A stretch of DNA of 5,178 nt from Candidatus Krumholzibacteriota bacterium. GTDB taxonomy: Bacteria > Krumholzibacteriota > Krumholzibacteriia > Krumholzibacteriales > Krumholzibacteriaceae. Made by a program: the position numbers and the translations under genes. The notes beneath the pieces are model-generated. The model was not told where the DNA came from, did not search any database, and saw nothing but the letters and a program-made list of their open reading frames with translations. Of this stretch, positions 1-5,178 are shown piece after piece. Where the stretch lies: assembly GCA_030672805.1 (NCBI GenBank), contig DAOVFR010000191.1:1-5178 (forward strand), given 5' to 3'. Every line of letters begins with the position of its first letter. Position 1 is the first letter of the stretch.

Positions 1-40
1 AATATTCATATAATTAGCTGACTGAAGCACTCTTATTATT

Positions 41-63
41 GTATACCCTATACTGTAGTATAC
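41..63 (+). promoter_or_regulatory. Possible promoter/operator region upstream of the STAS pair
   Basis: GTATAC occurs at 41-46 and again at 58-63. Because GTATAC is self-complementary, the two copies form an inverted repeat with an 11-base spacer. A TATACT at 49-54, a 5/6 match to the TATAAT -10 box, lies between them, and TATAC occurs three times in 42-63. No good -35 box sits at the usual distance, so either an activator or another sigma factor is involved, or this is not the promoter. The dyad ends just before the Shine-Dalgarno sequence (67-73) of the first STAS gene, so it could act as an operator or as a 5'-UTR hairpin. The surrounding 1-60 is AT-rich compared with the rest of the window. 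This is inference from motifs only. Confidence 0.3.
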
Positions 64-80
64 AGAGGGAGGAATCCGAT

Positions 81-422
81 ATGCTGAACATCACTGACCG
101 TGATGAAGGCGGTGTGATGATACTCGAACTTGAAGGCCAGATAGACGGGGGGCCCGATTCCGAAAAAATCCACGAGTTGATCAAGGGCAACCTGGAAAAA
201 GGCCTGAAGAAATATGTTCTCAACCTGCGGGATGTGAAGTGGCTGAACTCCCTGGGCGCCGGAATATTGATTGCAGCGTATGCCTCGGCCAAGCGGCAGG
301 AAGCCTTTCTCAAACTGACGGGGGTGTCCGACAGGGTTGGCACGGTGCTGAAGACCTGTGGTCTTATCCCGGAAGTGTTCGAAGTGTATGACAACGATAA
401 TGATGCGGTAGAGAGTTTCTAG
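81..422 (+). CDS. STAS-domain protein, anti-sigma factor antagonist family (first of tandem pair)
   Basis: This 113-aa protein is a single STAS domain, the size of SpoIIAA/RsbV-type proteins. These cytoplasmic switches bind a serine-kinase anti-sigma factor when unphosphorylated. The ATG at 81 is chosen because AGGGAGG (66-72) lies 8 bases upstream; an in-frame upstream start at 39 would lack this site. The N-terminal beta strands (VMILELEGQI, residues 12-21) lead into a GGPD motif (23-26). The conserved loop reads VLNLRDVKWLNSLGAGIL (46-63). Ser57 aligns with the phosphorylated serine of SpoIIAA (DSSG context), but the preceding Asp is Asn56 and the following residue is Leu58. The C-terminal half (KLTGVSDRVGTVLKTCGL) is typical STAS, with the DRV motif kept. 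It lies 43 bases ahead of a second STAS gene in the same direction, probably in one operon. No kinase or phosphatase partner is in view, so the specific pathway is unknown. The family call is secure; the antagonist role is inferred. Confidence 0.92.
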   Translation: MLNITDRDEGGVMILELEGQIDGGPDSEKIHELIKGNLEKGLKKYVLNLRDVKWLNSLGAGILIAAYASAKRQEAFLKLTGVSDRVGTVLKTCGLIPEVFEVYDNDNDAVESF

Positions 423-465
423 CCTCCATTCCGAGTCTGACGGGATTTTACAGAAAGAAGAAGGC

Positions 466-813
466 ATGAAGATCAAGAAGCGGGAGATTGACGGAATAAC
501 CGTGCTGGAACTTTCGGGAGAGATGTACGGCGGCCCCGACAACATGAAACTGGTTGACGTCGTTTCCGAACTTGCCGGGGAGAAGAAACTGGATCTGGTT
601 ATCGACCTCTCGAAGGTGAAGTGGATATCGAGCACCGGTCTGGGTATCATGGTTTCCGCGAGGTCCCGGTTCGCCAAGGAGGGTGGGGTTATCAAGCTGA
701 GCCATCCCAATGACAGGGTGCTCGGCATCCTGCAGGTTACGAGGCTCAACCTGATATTCGAAGTTTTTTCATCGGAGAAGGAGGCTATCGCAAGCTTCAA
801 GGAAGGCAGCTGA
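466..813 (+). CDS. STAS-domain protein, anti-sigma factor antagonist family (second of tandem pair)
   Basis: This 115-aa single STAS domain is a paralogue of the preceding gene, about one third identical by my ungapped reading. The shared blocks are LELxG, GGPD (residues 22-25), VKW, the serine loop, DRV and FEV. The core VIDLSKVKWISSTGLGIM (45-62) is nearer the family consensus than in the first copy: Asp-Leu-Ser is kept, and Ser56-Thr57-Gly58 places Ser56 at the phosphorylatable position, although Ser55 replaces the usual Asp before it. The start at 466 follows a purine-rich AAGAAGAAGG stretch ending at 464, which is close to the ATG and weaker than the first gene's site. The 43-base gap and shared direction suggest co-transcription, ending at the terminator at 909-930. 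Known family members toggle between free and phosphorylated forms to titrate a kinase. Two different copies may answer to different kinases or form a heteromeric switch; this is inference. Confidence 0.92.
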   Translation: MKIKKREIDGITVLELSGEMYGGPDNMKLVDVVSELAGEKKLDLVIDLSKVKWISSTGLGIMVSARSRFAKEGGVIKLSHPNDRVLGILQVTRLNLIFEVFSSEKEAIASFKEGS

Positions 814-817
814 CGGA

Positions 818-880
818 ATCATGCCGCATGATGGTTCGAAAGATGGACATACTCCGTTTGTATTATCATATGCGGTATGA
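818..880. repeat. Pair of related palindromes after the STAS genes
   Basis: A perfect inverted repeat, ATCATG-CCG-CATGAT, occupies 818-832, five bases after the second STAS stop codon. A second dyad, TCATA-TGCGG-TATGA, occupies 866-880. The reverse complement of the first (ATCATGCGGCATGAT) resembles 864-880 of the second apart from a two-base AT insertion and a one-base change, so the two elements are inverted relatives whose centres are 48 bases apart. They could be operator half-sites, alternative RNA hairpins, or one longer stem enclosing 833-863. Neither is followed by a T-run, so they are not standard terminators. Function is not known. Confidence 0.4.
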
Positions 881-908
881 CCTTCAATCAATGAGGATTC
901 ATTCAAGC

Positions 909-930
909 CCCGGTCCAACCGGGTTTTTTT
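909..930 (+). terminator. Rho-independent terminator of the STAS operon
   Basis: CCCGG (909-913) and CCGGG (919-923) form a perfect five-base GC stem around the loop TCCAA, followed at once by seven T residues (924-930). This is the classic intrinsic terminator layout on the plus strand. It lies 95 bases after the second STAS stop and 84 bases before the peptidase start, so it probably ends the STAS transcript and makes the peptidase gene an independent unit. The stem is short, so some read-through is possible. Confidence 0.75.
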
Positions 931-1000
931 ATATAGAATTCCGTGCCGGACATGGTGATTCAGTCGTGCGGCGCGATCCGTCGTGACGATCATTATCAAA

Positions 1001-1005
1001 GGAGG
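1001..1005 (+). promoter_or_regulatory. Ribosome binding site that fixes the peptidase start
   Basis: GGAGG at 1001-1005, preceded by AAA, lies nine bases before the ATG at 1015. This decides between that ATG and the in-frame upstream start at 943, which would add 24 residues in front of the signal peptide and has no comparable site. The ATG at 1007 is in another frame. I see no convincing -35/-10 pair in 931-1000. Confidence 0.85.
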
Positions 1006-1014
1006 AATGGTGAC

Positions 1015-3036
1015 ATGCGGAAGATCCTCGTTGCAGCACTCGTAATGGCGGCGATTGCTTCAGGTTCCGCCTTCGCGGGCGTTCTTACGGTCGATGCATT
1101 CGTCCGGATGAAGAGGTGTTCCGAACCGCGGATTTCCCCCGACGGAAAGCGGGTGGCCTTCGTCGTTTCGATTCCCGATATCGATGCAAACAGGAACATG
1201 ACCGACATCTGGATCATGCCCCTGCGGGGTGGAACTCCCGCCAGGCTCACGAGCGCCGAGGCGGCGGATTGCCACCCGCGATGGTCGCCGGATGGCCGGA
1301 CGATCGCCTTCATCTCGGCAAGGGGCGGCTCGCCCCAGGTCTGGAAGATTCCCGTGGACGGAGGCGAGGCGGTGCAGGTTACCGATATCTCGACCGGTGC
1401 GCATGACCCCGTCTGGTCGCCTGACGGTAAGCGGATTGCATTTTACTCGTTCGTCCATTATGACTGCCCCGACGATTCGTGCAACGCGCTGCGCGACTCC
1501 GGGAGGGAGTCGAATCCGGTGAAGGCGAAGGTCATCGAGCATCTTCTGTACCGGCACTGGAACACGTGGAAAGACGGCAAGAGAAACCATCTGTTAATCG
1601 TCGATGCGGACGGCGGTGCGGCTCGCGATCTGACGCCAGGGAGAGACAGCGATTTTCCCCCGTTCCCGTGGGGGGGATCGCACGACTTTGACTTCTCACC
1701 TGACGGCCGGGAGATCTGCTGTGTATCGAGAAACGCCGATATGGAGGCGATATCTACCAACACGGATCTTTTCCTGGTCAATCTCGAATCAGGCGATATC
1801 AGGCAGCTTACCGTGAATGGGGCCGCGGACGAGTCTCCCGCCTACAGCCCCGACGGGAAGTACATTGCGTACCGGGCCCAGGCGGTGCCGGGATTTGAAG
1901 CCGACCGGTGGCGTCTTATGCTCATCGAGAGGGAATCGGGCGAGACAAGAACGCTGACCGGGTCGTTCGACCGGTGGGTGAGGGATTTCTGCTGGGCTCC
2001 GGATTCCAGGATGATCTGCTTTACCGCCGGCGACGACGGACACCGCGGGCTGTTTTCCCTCGACGTCCGGTCCGGCAGGATCGGGAAGCTGCTTGGCTGG
2101 GCCAACAACTACGGTCCCACGATAACGCCTGATGGAAAAACGATCGTCTTCTCGCGGCGGAGCTTCGATTTCCCCCATTCTATCTGGAAGATTTCGAAAA
2201 ACGGCAAGGACCTCAAGCGCCTTTCGACGTTCAACGAAGAGGCGCTCGCGGGGCTGGAGCTCAACACGGCCGAGGATGTGAGGTACGAGGGGGCCGACGG
2301 GGCGTTGATCCAGGCATTTCTGATCAAGCCGCCGGGATTCGATCCATCGAGAAAGCACCCCGCGATCATGCTGATCCACGGCGGTCCCCAGTCGGCGTTC
2401 ATCGATTCGTGGTATACCAACTGGAACGTCCAGACGTTCGCCGCCGCCGGGTACGTGATCTTCATACCGAACTTCCACGGCAGCTCCGGTTTCGGGCAGG
2501 AGTTCGTCAATGCGATCAGTGAGGACTGGGGTGGGAAGTGCTACAGGGATATAATGAAAGGTCTCGACTACCTTGCGGAGCTTCCGTACATCGATCCGGG
2601 CAGGATCGCCGCCGCCGGCGCCTCGTACGGGGGTTACATGGTCAACTGGATCGCGGGGCATACCGACCGGTTTGCCTGTCTTGTCTCGATGGCCGGCGCT
2701 TACAACCTGATCAGCAAGTACGGGGTGACCGAGGAACTCTGGTTTCCCGAATGGGATTTCGGCGGGACGCCGTATGACAATATCGAGGGTTACGAAAGGT
2801 GGAGTCCCCACAGGTTCGCACACAATTTCAAGACGCCCTGCATGGTCGTCCACGGCGAGCTCGATTTCCGCGTGCCGATCGGCGAGGGGCTGCAGATGTT
2901 CACCGCCCTGCAGCGCCAGGGAGTCCCGTCGAAACTCGTGTACTTCCCCGATGAGGGGCACTGGGTGCTGAAGCCGAAGAACATCATCTTCTACTACGAG
3001 CAGTTCATCGGCTGGATGGACATGTATCTCAAATAG
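1015..3036 (+). CDS. Secreted S9-family serine peptidase (DPP5/acylaminoacyl-peptidase-like)
   Basis: This 673-aa protein is complete and of usual length for the family. Residues 1-21 (MRK, hydrophobic core, ending SAFA) form a Sec signal peptide, so the product is exported to the periplasm or beyond. Seven PD40-type propeller motifs (SPDG or variants) begin near residues 41, 91, 135, 228, 278, 328 and 371, consistent with a seven-bladed propeller gating the active site. The longer gap between repeats three and four holds CPDDSC and YRHWNTWKDG, a segment I associate with bacterial DPP5-like S9 enzymes. The C-terminal alpha/beta-hydrolase carries HGGP (455-458, oxyanion region), GASYGG with nucleophile Ser537, Asp617 in HGELDFRVP and His649 in DEGHW, so the triad is intact. 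Known relatives release dipeptides or acylated residues from peptide N-termini, usually for peptide nutrition. Exact specificity (DPP5, DPP4-like or acylaminoacyl-peptidase) cannot be fixed by eye. It is isolated by an upstream terminator and converges on a minus-strand lipoprotein gene 46 bases away. Confidence 0.95.
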   Translation: MRKILVAALVMAAIASGSAFAGVLTVDAFVRMKRCSEPRISPDGKRVAFVVSIPDIDANRNMTDIWIMPLRGGTPARLTSAEAADCHPRWSPDGRTIAFISARGGSPQVWKIPVDGGEAVQVTDISTGAHDPVWSPDGKRIAFYSFVHYDCPDDSCNALRDSGRESNPVKAKVIEHLLYRHWNTWKDGKRNHLLIVDADGGAARDLTPGRDSDFPPFPWGGSHDFDFSPDGREICCVSRNADMEAISTNTDLFLVNLESGDIRQLTVNGAADESPAYSPDGKYIAYRAQAVPGFEADRWRLMLIERESGETRTLTGSFDRWVRDFCWAPDSRMICFTAGDDGHRGLFSLDVRSGRIGKLLGWANNYGPTITPDGKTIVFSRRSFDFPHSIWKISKNGKDLKRLSTFNEEALAGLELNTAEDVRYEGADGALIQAFLIKPPGFDPSRKHPAIMLIHGGPQSAFIDSWYTNWNVQTFAAAGYVIFIPNFHGSSGFGQEFVNAISEDWGGKCYRDIMKGLDYLAELPYIDPGRIAAAGASYGGYMVNWIAGHTDRFACLVSMAGAYNLISKYGVTEELWFPEWDFGGTPYDNIEGYERWSPHRFAHNFKTPCMVVHGELDFRVPIGEGLQMFTALQRQGVPSKLVYFPDEGHWVLKPKNIIFYYEQFIGWMDMYLK

Positions 3037-3040
3037 TGAG

Positions 3041-3084
3041 GATCGCCTGCCGGGGATTGACCGCCTGTCCGGTCCTAAGCGATC
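3041..3084. other. Nested inverted repeats in the convergent gap, possible shared transcription end
   Basis: GATCGC (3041-3046) is matched by GCGATC (3079-3084). Between them, GACCG (3059-3063) and CGGTC (3070-3074) form a five-base stem with loop CCTGTC. The nested hairpins fill the 46-base gap between two convergent stop codons and slightly overlap the lipoprotein stop. Such a symmetric structure could stall polymerase from either side. There is no T-run on either strand, so an intrinsic terminator is not demonstrated. Confidence 0.35.
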
Positions 3085-4396
3085 AATCGCACGTCCACGC
3101 CGGGGAGGCGGCTATGCCGTACCTCTCGGTTTCCATGAATGGCTCGGAGAACGCTCCGTTTTCGATCGCCTTCACCCAGGTGCCGTTTTTCGATATGACG
3201 ACCAGCCTGTCGTTGCGCTTGTCGATCATGAAGAGATTGCCGTCGAGGCAGGTGATGTCTCCCCAGCGTCCCGCGGCCTGGGTGTTCATCCCGGGGAAGA
3301 AGCTGTAAAGATCGCTTACAGTTCCACCCGGCGCGACCGAGACGATCTTTCTTGTTTCATCCGTACTGTCGAGTATGATGTAGACCGTTCCCGTCGAATC
3401 GGCGCACATACCCGTTGGTGTTGCGTTGACGTTCGCGATGCCGGCATGGGCGTGGCCGGCCAGTGAACCCGGAATCGATGACCTGCCGTCCCAGGTGACC
3501 GCATAAACCGTGTAGTAATTACTCTGCCCACCGATGAGGTAGAGGTCCCGTGTGACGGGATCGACGGCCAGGTTTTCCCACTTCACGTAGAATGTCGATG
3601 CGATGGTCATGAGATCGTTGATAATGTCCGGTGCGCATTCGACGGAGAAGATGTTGTTCACCGACAGGCCGGCCATGATCCCGCCTTCATTCGGTTCGAG
3701 CTCCACCTCGCGCTCTTCGGGATAGGTTCCGAATTCGACGAGGGTTTTTGTGTCAGGGTCTACCTTGAAGATCTTCTGGTCGGTTGCGACGAACAGCTCT
3801 CCGCGCGAGGAGAACGCGAGGTCGATGATCCGCTCGTTGGTGCCAAGGACCCTGTCGATATTGTCCGTCTCGGGATCGACGTCCAGCAGCACCGATACGC
3901 TTCCGTTCAGCAGTGACGAGCTCGTCGTCGTGACGAAGATGTGTCCCGCGGGCCACTCGCATACCCTTGCCGGGTTCTCCTCGTTGCATCCCACGGGAAC
4001 GGCGGTAGCGGTAAACGCCACACTGTCGTCCGCGATCGACGCTATCAAGCGGTATTCACCTTCCTGAGATCCCAGCCGTAGAGTGCATGAAGTGAGTCCG
4101 TAGTTATCGGTGACGCTCTCTCCGGGTGAAACAACGGCGTCCTGGACATCGGCGTCGAACTGCACCGTGACTCCGGGTATCGTTGCACCGATGATATTCG
4201 TCACTTGAACGGTCAGCGGCTCATCCAGCGCCGAACCGGAGCGATCCGTCTGGTTGTTGCCGGAAACGATCGAGATATTGAGTTTCGCGGAGTCGTCAGT
4301 GTTCGAGGGATCATCGTCGCACGAGAACACGATTAACGGTACCAGTATGAAAAGCAGAAATGGCGCCGGTTTCTTGATGGCCGGGTAAAGTTTCAT
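3083..4396 (-). CDS. Lipoprotein with bacterial Ig-like domain and probable beta-propeller
   Basis: This 437-aa protein has a type II signal peptide: Lys residues at 8-9, a hydrophobic stretch at 12-24 and a lipobox-like VFSC with Cys26 as the lipidated residue. The mature start, CDDDPSNTDDS, is an acidic, flexible tether. Residues about 38-133 look like a Big_1/invasin-type Ig domain (LTVQVTN, GVTVQFDADV, SVTDNYGLTSCTL, GEYRLIASI). Residues about 150-430 show repeated beta-hairpin units of NHL/SMP-30-like propellers: IDLAFSSRGELFVAT (190-204), ENLAVDPVTRDLYLIGG (274-290), TGMCADSTGTVYIIL (328-342) and GDITCLDGNLFMID (379-392). Seven further cysteines, including one two residues from the C-terminus, could form disulfides. 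The ATG at 4396 is preceded by AAAGGGGAGG, with the GGAGG core unusually close (two bases). I recognise no catalytic motif. A surface binding, adhesion or sensing role is inferred. It converges on the peptidase and diverges from the permease. Confidence 0.88.
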   Translation of the reverse strand: MKLYPAIKKPAPFLLFILVPLIVFSCDDDPSNTDDSAKLNISIVSGNNQTDRSGSALDEPLTVQVTNIIGATIPGVTVQFDADVQDAVVSPGESVTDNYGLTSCTLRLGSQEGEYRLIASIADDSVAFTATAVPVGCNEENPARVCEWPAGHIFVTTTSSSLLNGSVSVLLDVDPETDNIDRVLGTNERIIDLAFSSRGELFVATDQKIFKVDPDTKTLVEFGTYPEEREVELEPNEGGIMAGLSVNNIFSVECAPDIINDLMTIASTFYVKWENLAVDPVTRDLYLIGGQSNYYTVYAVTWDGRSSIPGSLAGHAHAGIANVNATPTGMCADSTGTVYIILDSTDETRKIVSVAPGGTVSDLYSFFPGMNTQAAGRWGDITCLDGNLFMIDKRNDRLVVISKNGTWVKAIENGAFSEPFMETERYGIAASPAWTCD

Positions 4397-4448
4397 CGCC
4401 TCCCCTTTCGAGCAACCGTATCGAAGTCCGTATCATCGGTTTTTCAAT

Positions 4449-4478
4449 TGTATAGCAGGCAGCGCCGCCGCGCGTAAA
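4449..4478 (-). promoter_or_regulatory. Possible promoter of the lipoprotein gene
   Basis: Read on the minus strand, TTTACG (4478-4473, 4/6 to TTGACA) is followed after 18 bases by TATACA (4454-4449, 4/6 to TATAAT). An overlapping TACAAT (4452-4447) is a better -10 match but gives a 20-base spacer. The boxes lie about 50 bases upstream of the lipoprotein ATG, a sensible distance. The intervening spacer is very GC-rich. The match is weak and sigma-70-like logic may not apply in this organism. Confidence 0.3.
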
Positions 4479-4584
4479 CCTATTTATTCATTCTGGAAAA
4501 GTGGATCGTCTTCTGATACTCTTTTTATGTCTGACGGAGAAAGGGAGAATAAAGAAAACATTTCACTGCGTTCATGCGGATATT

Positions 4585-4621
4585 CCCGGTCCGGCGGAAA
4601 CCGGGCACTCTGACCGGGTCA
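4585..4621 (+). promoter_or_regulatory. Leader hairpins/palindrome just before the permease ribosome binding site
   Basis: CCCGGT (4585-4590) can pair with ACCGGG at 4600-4605 (six pairs, nine-base loop). Extended by one base, CCCGGTC (4585-4591) can instead pair with GACCGGG at 4612-4618 (seven pairs, 20-base loop). The two hairpins exclude each other, and the second ends six bases before the GGAGG. Separately, TGACC-G-GGTCA (4611-4621) is a perfect 11-base DNA palindrome and could be a protein-binding site. The rest of the 240-base divergent region (4397-4636) holds a purine-rich run (about 4535-4558) and no gene I can support. Confidence 0.35.
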
Positions 4622-4624
4622 AAA

Positions 4625-4629
4625 GGAGG
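4625..4629 (+). promoter_or_regulatory. Ribosome binding site that fixes a GTG start for the permease
   Basis: GGAGG, preceded by four A residues, lies seven bases before GTG at 4637. An in-frame ATG at 4574 would add 21 residues that read through this site (MRIFPVRRKPG onward), has no Shine-Dalgarno of its own and gives an implausible charged extension. The ATG at 4630 is in a different frame that stops after 15 codons. GTG is therefore the best start. Confidence 0.8.
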
Positions 4630-4636
4630 ATGGACG

Positions 4637-5178
4637 GTGGAAGCAAGTTTCAAGTATCCATGGATCGTCAAGCGTGATATCGACGGCTTCTTCGGTCTTG
4701 CGATCGACAACCTGATCCAGTTCCTGTTGATCGCGGCGCTCTGTCCCGTTCTCGCCGGTATCCCGGCGGGTTTCGTGTTCACGAGGATCCTGCCCGGGGC
4801 TGCACTCTCTCTGGTTATTGGAAACCTGTTCTATGCGTGGCAGGCGAGGAAGCTTGCTATCCGGGAGAAGCGGCATGACGTCACGGCGCTTCCGTACGGG
4901 ATCAACACGGTCAGTCTCTTCGCCTATCTCATCTTTATCATGGCTCCCGTTTACCGCGAGACGGGCAGTTACGAGATGGCCTGGAAGGTGGGACTACTGG
5001 CCTGTTTCTTCAGCGGCGTGATCGAGTTCGGAGGCGCATTCATCGTCGATATCCTCAGGCGTATCACTCCGAGGGCTGCACTGCTTTCGACACTCGCAGG
5101 TATCGCGATCACGTTTATCTCGATGGATTTCGCGTTTCGGACCTTCGAGAAACCGCTTATCGCCATGCTGCCGCTGGC
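4637..5178 (+). CDS. NCS2/xanthine-uracil-type permease, N-terminal part (cut by window end)
   Basis: The frame from GTG 4637 is open for 180 codons to the right edge, so only the N-terminal part of what is probably a 400-550-aa membrane transporter is seen. Residues 13-28 (RDIDGFFGLAIDNLIQ) precede a first membrane segment at about 26-43. Further segments lie near 51-67, 91-105, 115-137 and 147-165. The motifs GNLFYAWQARKLA (62-74), HDVTALPYGINTVSLFAY (80-97) and TPRAALLSTLAGIAITF (144-160) match my memory of a permease group annotated as xanthine/uracil/vitamin C permeases in deltaproteobacteria and related lineages. The family moves nucleobases or similar compounds by ion-coupled transport across the inner membrane, but the substrate of this branch is not known to me. 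The gene diverges from the lipoprotein gene. A simple start-to-stop scan misses it because the stop codon lies outside the window. Confidence 0.85.
   Translation, partial: MEASFKYPWIVKRDIDGFFGLAIDNLIQFLLIAALCPVLAGIPAGFVFTRILPGAALSLVIGNLFYAWQARKLAIREKRHDVTALPYGINTVSLFAYLIFIMAPVYRETGSYEMAWKVGLLACFFSGVIEFGGAFIVDILRRITPRAALLSTLAGIAITFISMDFAFRTFEKPLIAMLPL

Noticed and set aside
48..800. Long minus-strand open frame (250 codons) across both STAS genes
   Set aside because: It is antisense to two clearly recognised STAS genes, has no ribosome binding site and its translation looks like no known domain.
818..832. First palindrome as a Rho-independent terminator
   Set aside because: It is AT-rich with a triloop and lacks a T-run; the structure at 909-930 is the proper terminator.
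833..840. GGTTCGAA resembling the T-loop/B-box of a tRNA
   Set aside because: The flanking bases do not pair as a T-stem, and no acceptor, anticodon or D arm can be drawn around it.
943..1014. Upstream in-frame start for the peptidase
   Set aside because: It would put 24 mostly polar residues before a textbook signal peptide and ignores the GGAGG at 1001-1005.
1789..2961. 390-codon minus-strand open frame opposite the peptidase
   Set aside because: It is the GC-rich shadow of the S9 catalytic region; its translation is rich in Arg, Pro, Gly and Val with no domain signature.
3036..3308. 90-codon plus-strand frame beginning at the peptidase stop
   Set aside because: It has no good ribosome binding site and overlaps the 3' part of the well-supported lipoprotein gene on the other strand.
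4525..4876. Minus-strand small open frames over the permease start
   Set aside because: They are antisense to the permease, carry no motifs, and the plus-strand frame shows membrane segments and family motifs.

Overview
The window looks like chromosomal DNA from a Gram-negative-type bacterium with moderately high GC. The evidence is a secreted serine peptidase with a Sec signal peptide, a lipoprotein with a lipobox, strong GGAGG-type ribosome binding sites and STAS-domain regulators. The Cys-Asp-Asp-Asp start of the mature lipoprotein and its Ig-plus-propeller layout fit the FCB group or related candidate phyla, or a deltaproteobacterium-like lineage. That placement is inference; no rRNA or other marker gene is present.

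Layout, left to right. (1) 81-813: two tandem, co-directional genes for small single-domain STAS proteins (113 and 115 aa). They are clearly paralogous, share a GGPD motif and keep the serine that is phosphorylated in anti-sigma-factor antagonists. (2) 814-1014: an intergenic stretch with two related palindromes and a convincing intrinsic terminator (909-930) that separates the STAS pair from the next gene. (3) 1015-3036: a complete exported S9-family peptidase with a seven-repeat beta-propeller and an alpha/beta-hydrolase domain with an intact Ser-Asp-His triad, most like bacterial dipeptidyl peptidase 5 / acylaminoacyl-peptidase relatives. (4) 3083-4396, minus strand and convergent with the peptidase: a lipoprotein with one bacterial Ig-like (Big_1-type) domain and a probable beta-propeller. 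(5) 4397-4636: a divergent intergenic region with possible regulatory dyads. (6) 4637 to the right edge: the first 180 residues of a multi-pass NCS2/xanthine-uracil-type permease, starting at GTG and cut off by the window end.

The genes do not form one obvious pathway. The STAS pair is probably a two-gene unit that acts in a partner-switching circuit whose kinase and phosphatase lie elsewhere. The peptidase and lipoprotein are both envelope or extracytoplasmic proteins but are transcribed towards each other. The permease starts a separate unit. I see no mobile element, CRISPR array, tRNA or rRNA. I found no strong case for a new multi-gene system. The most informative points are the divergent tandem STAS pair and the palindromic or mutually exclusive hairpin elements in two intergenic regions.
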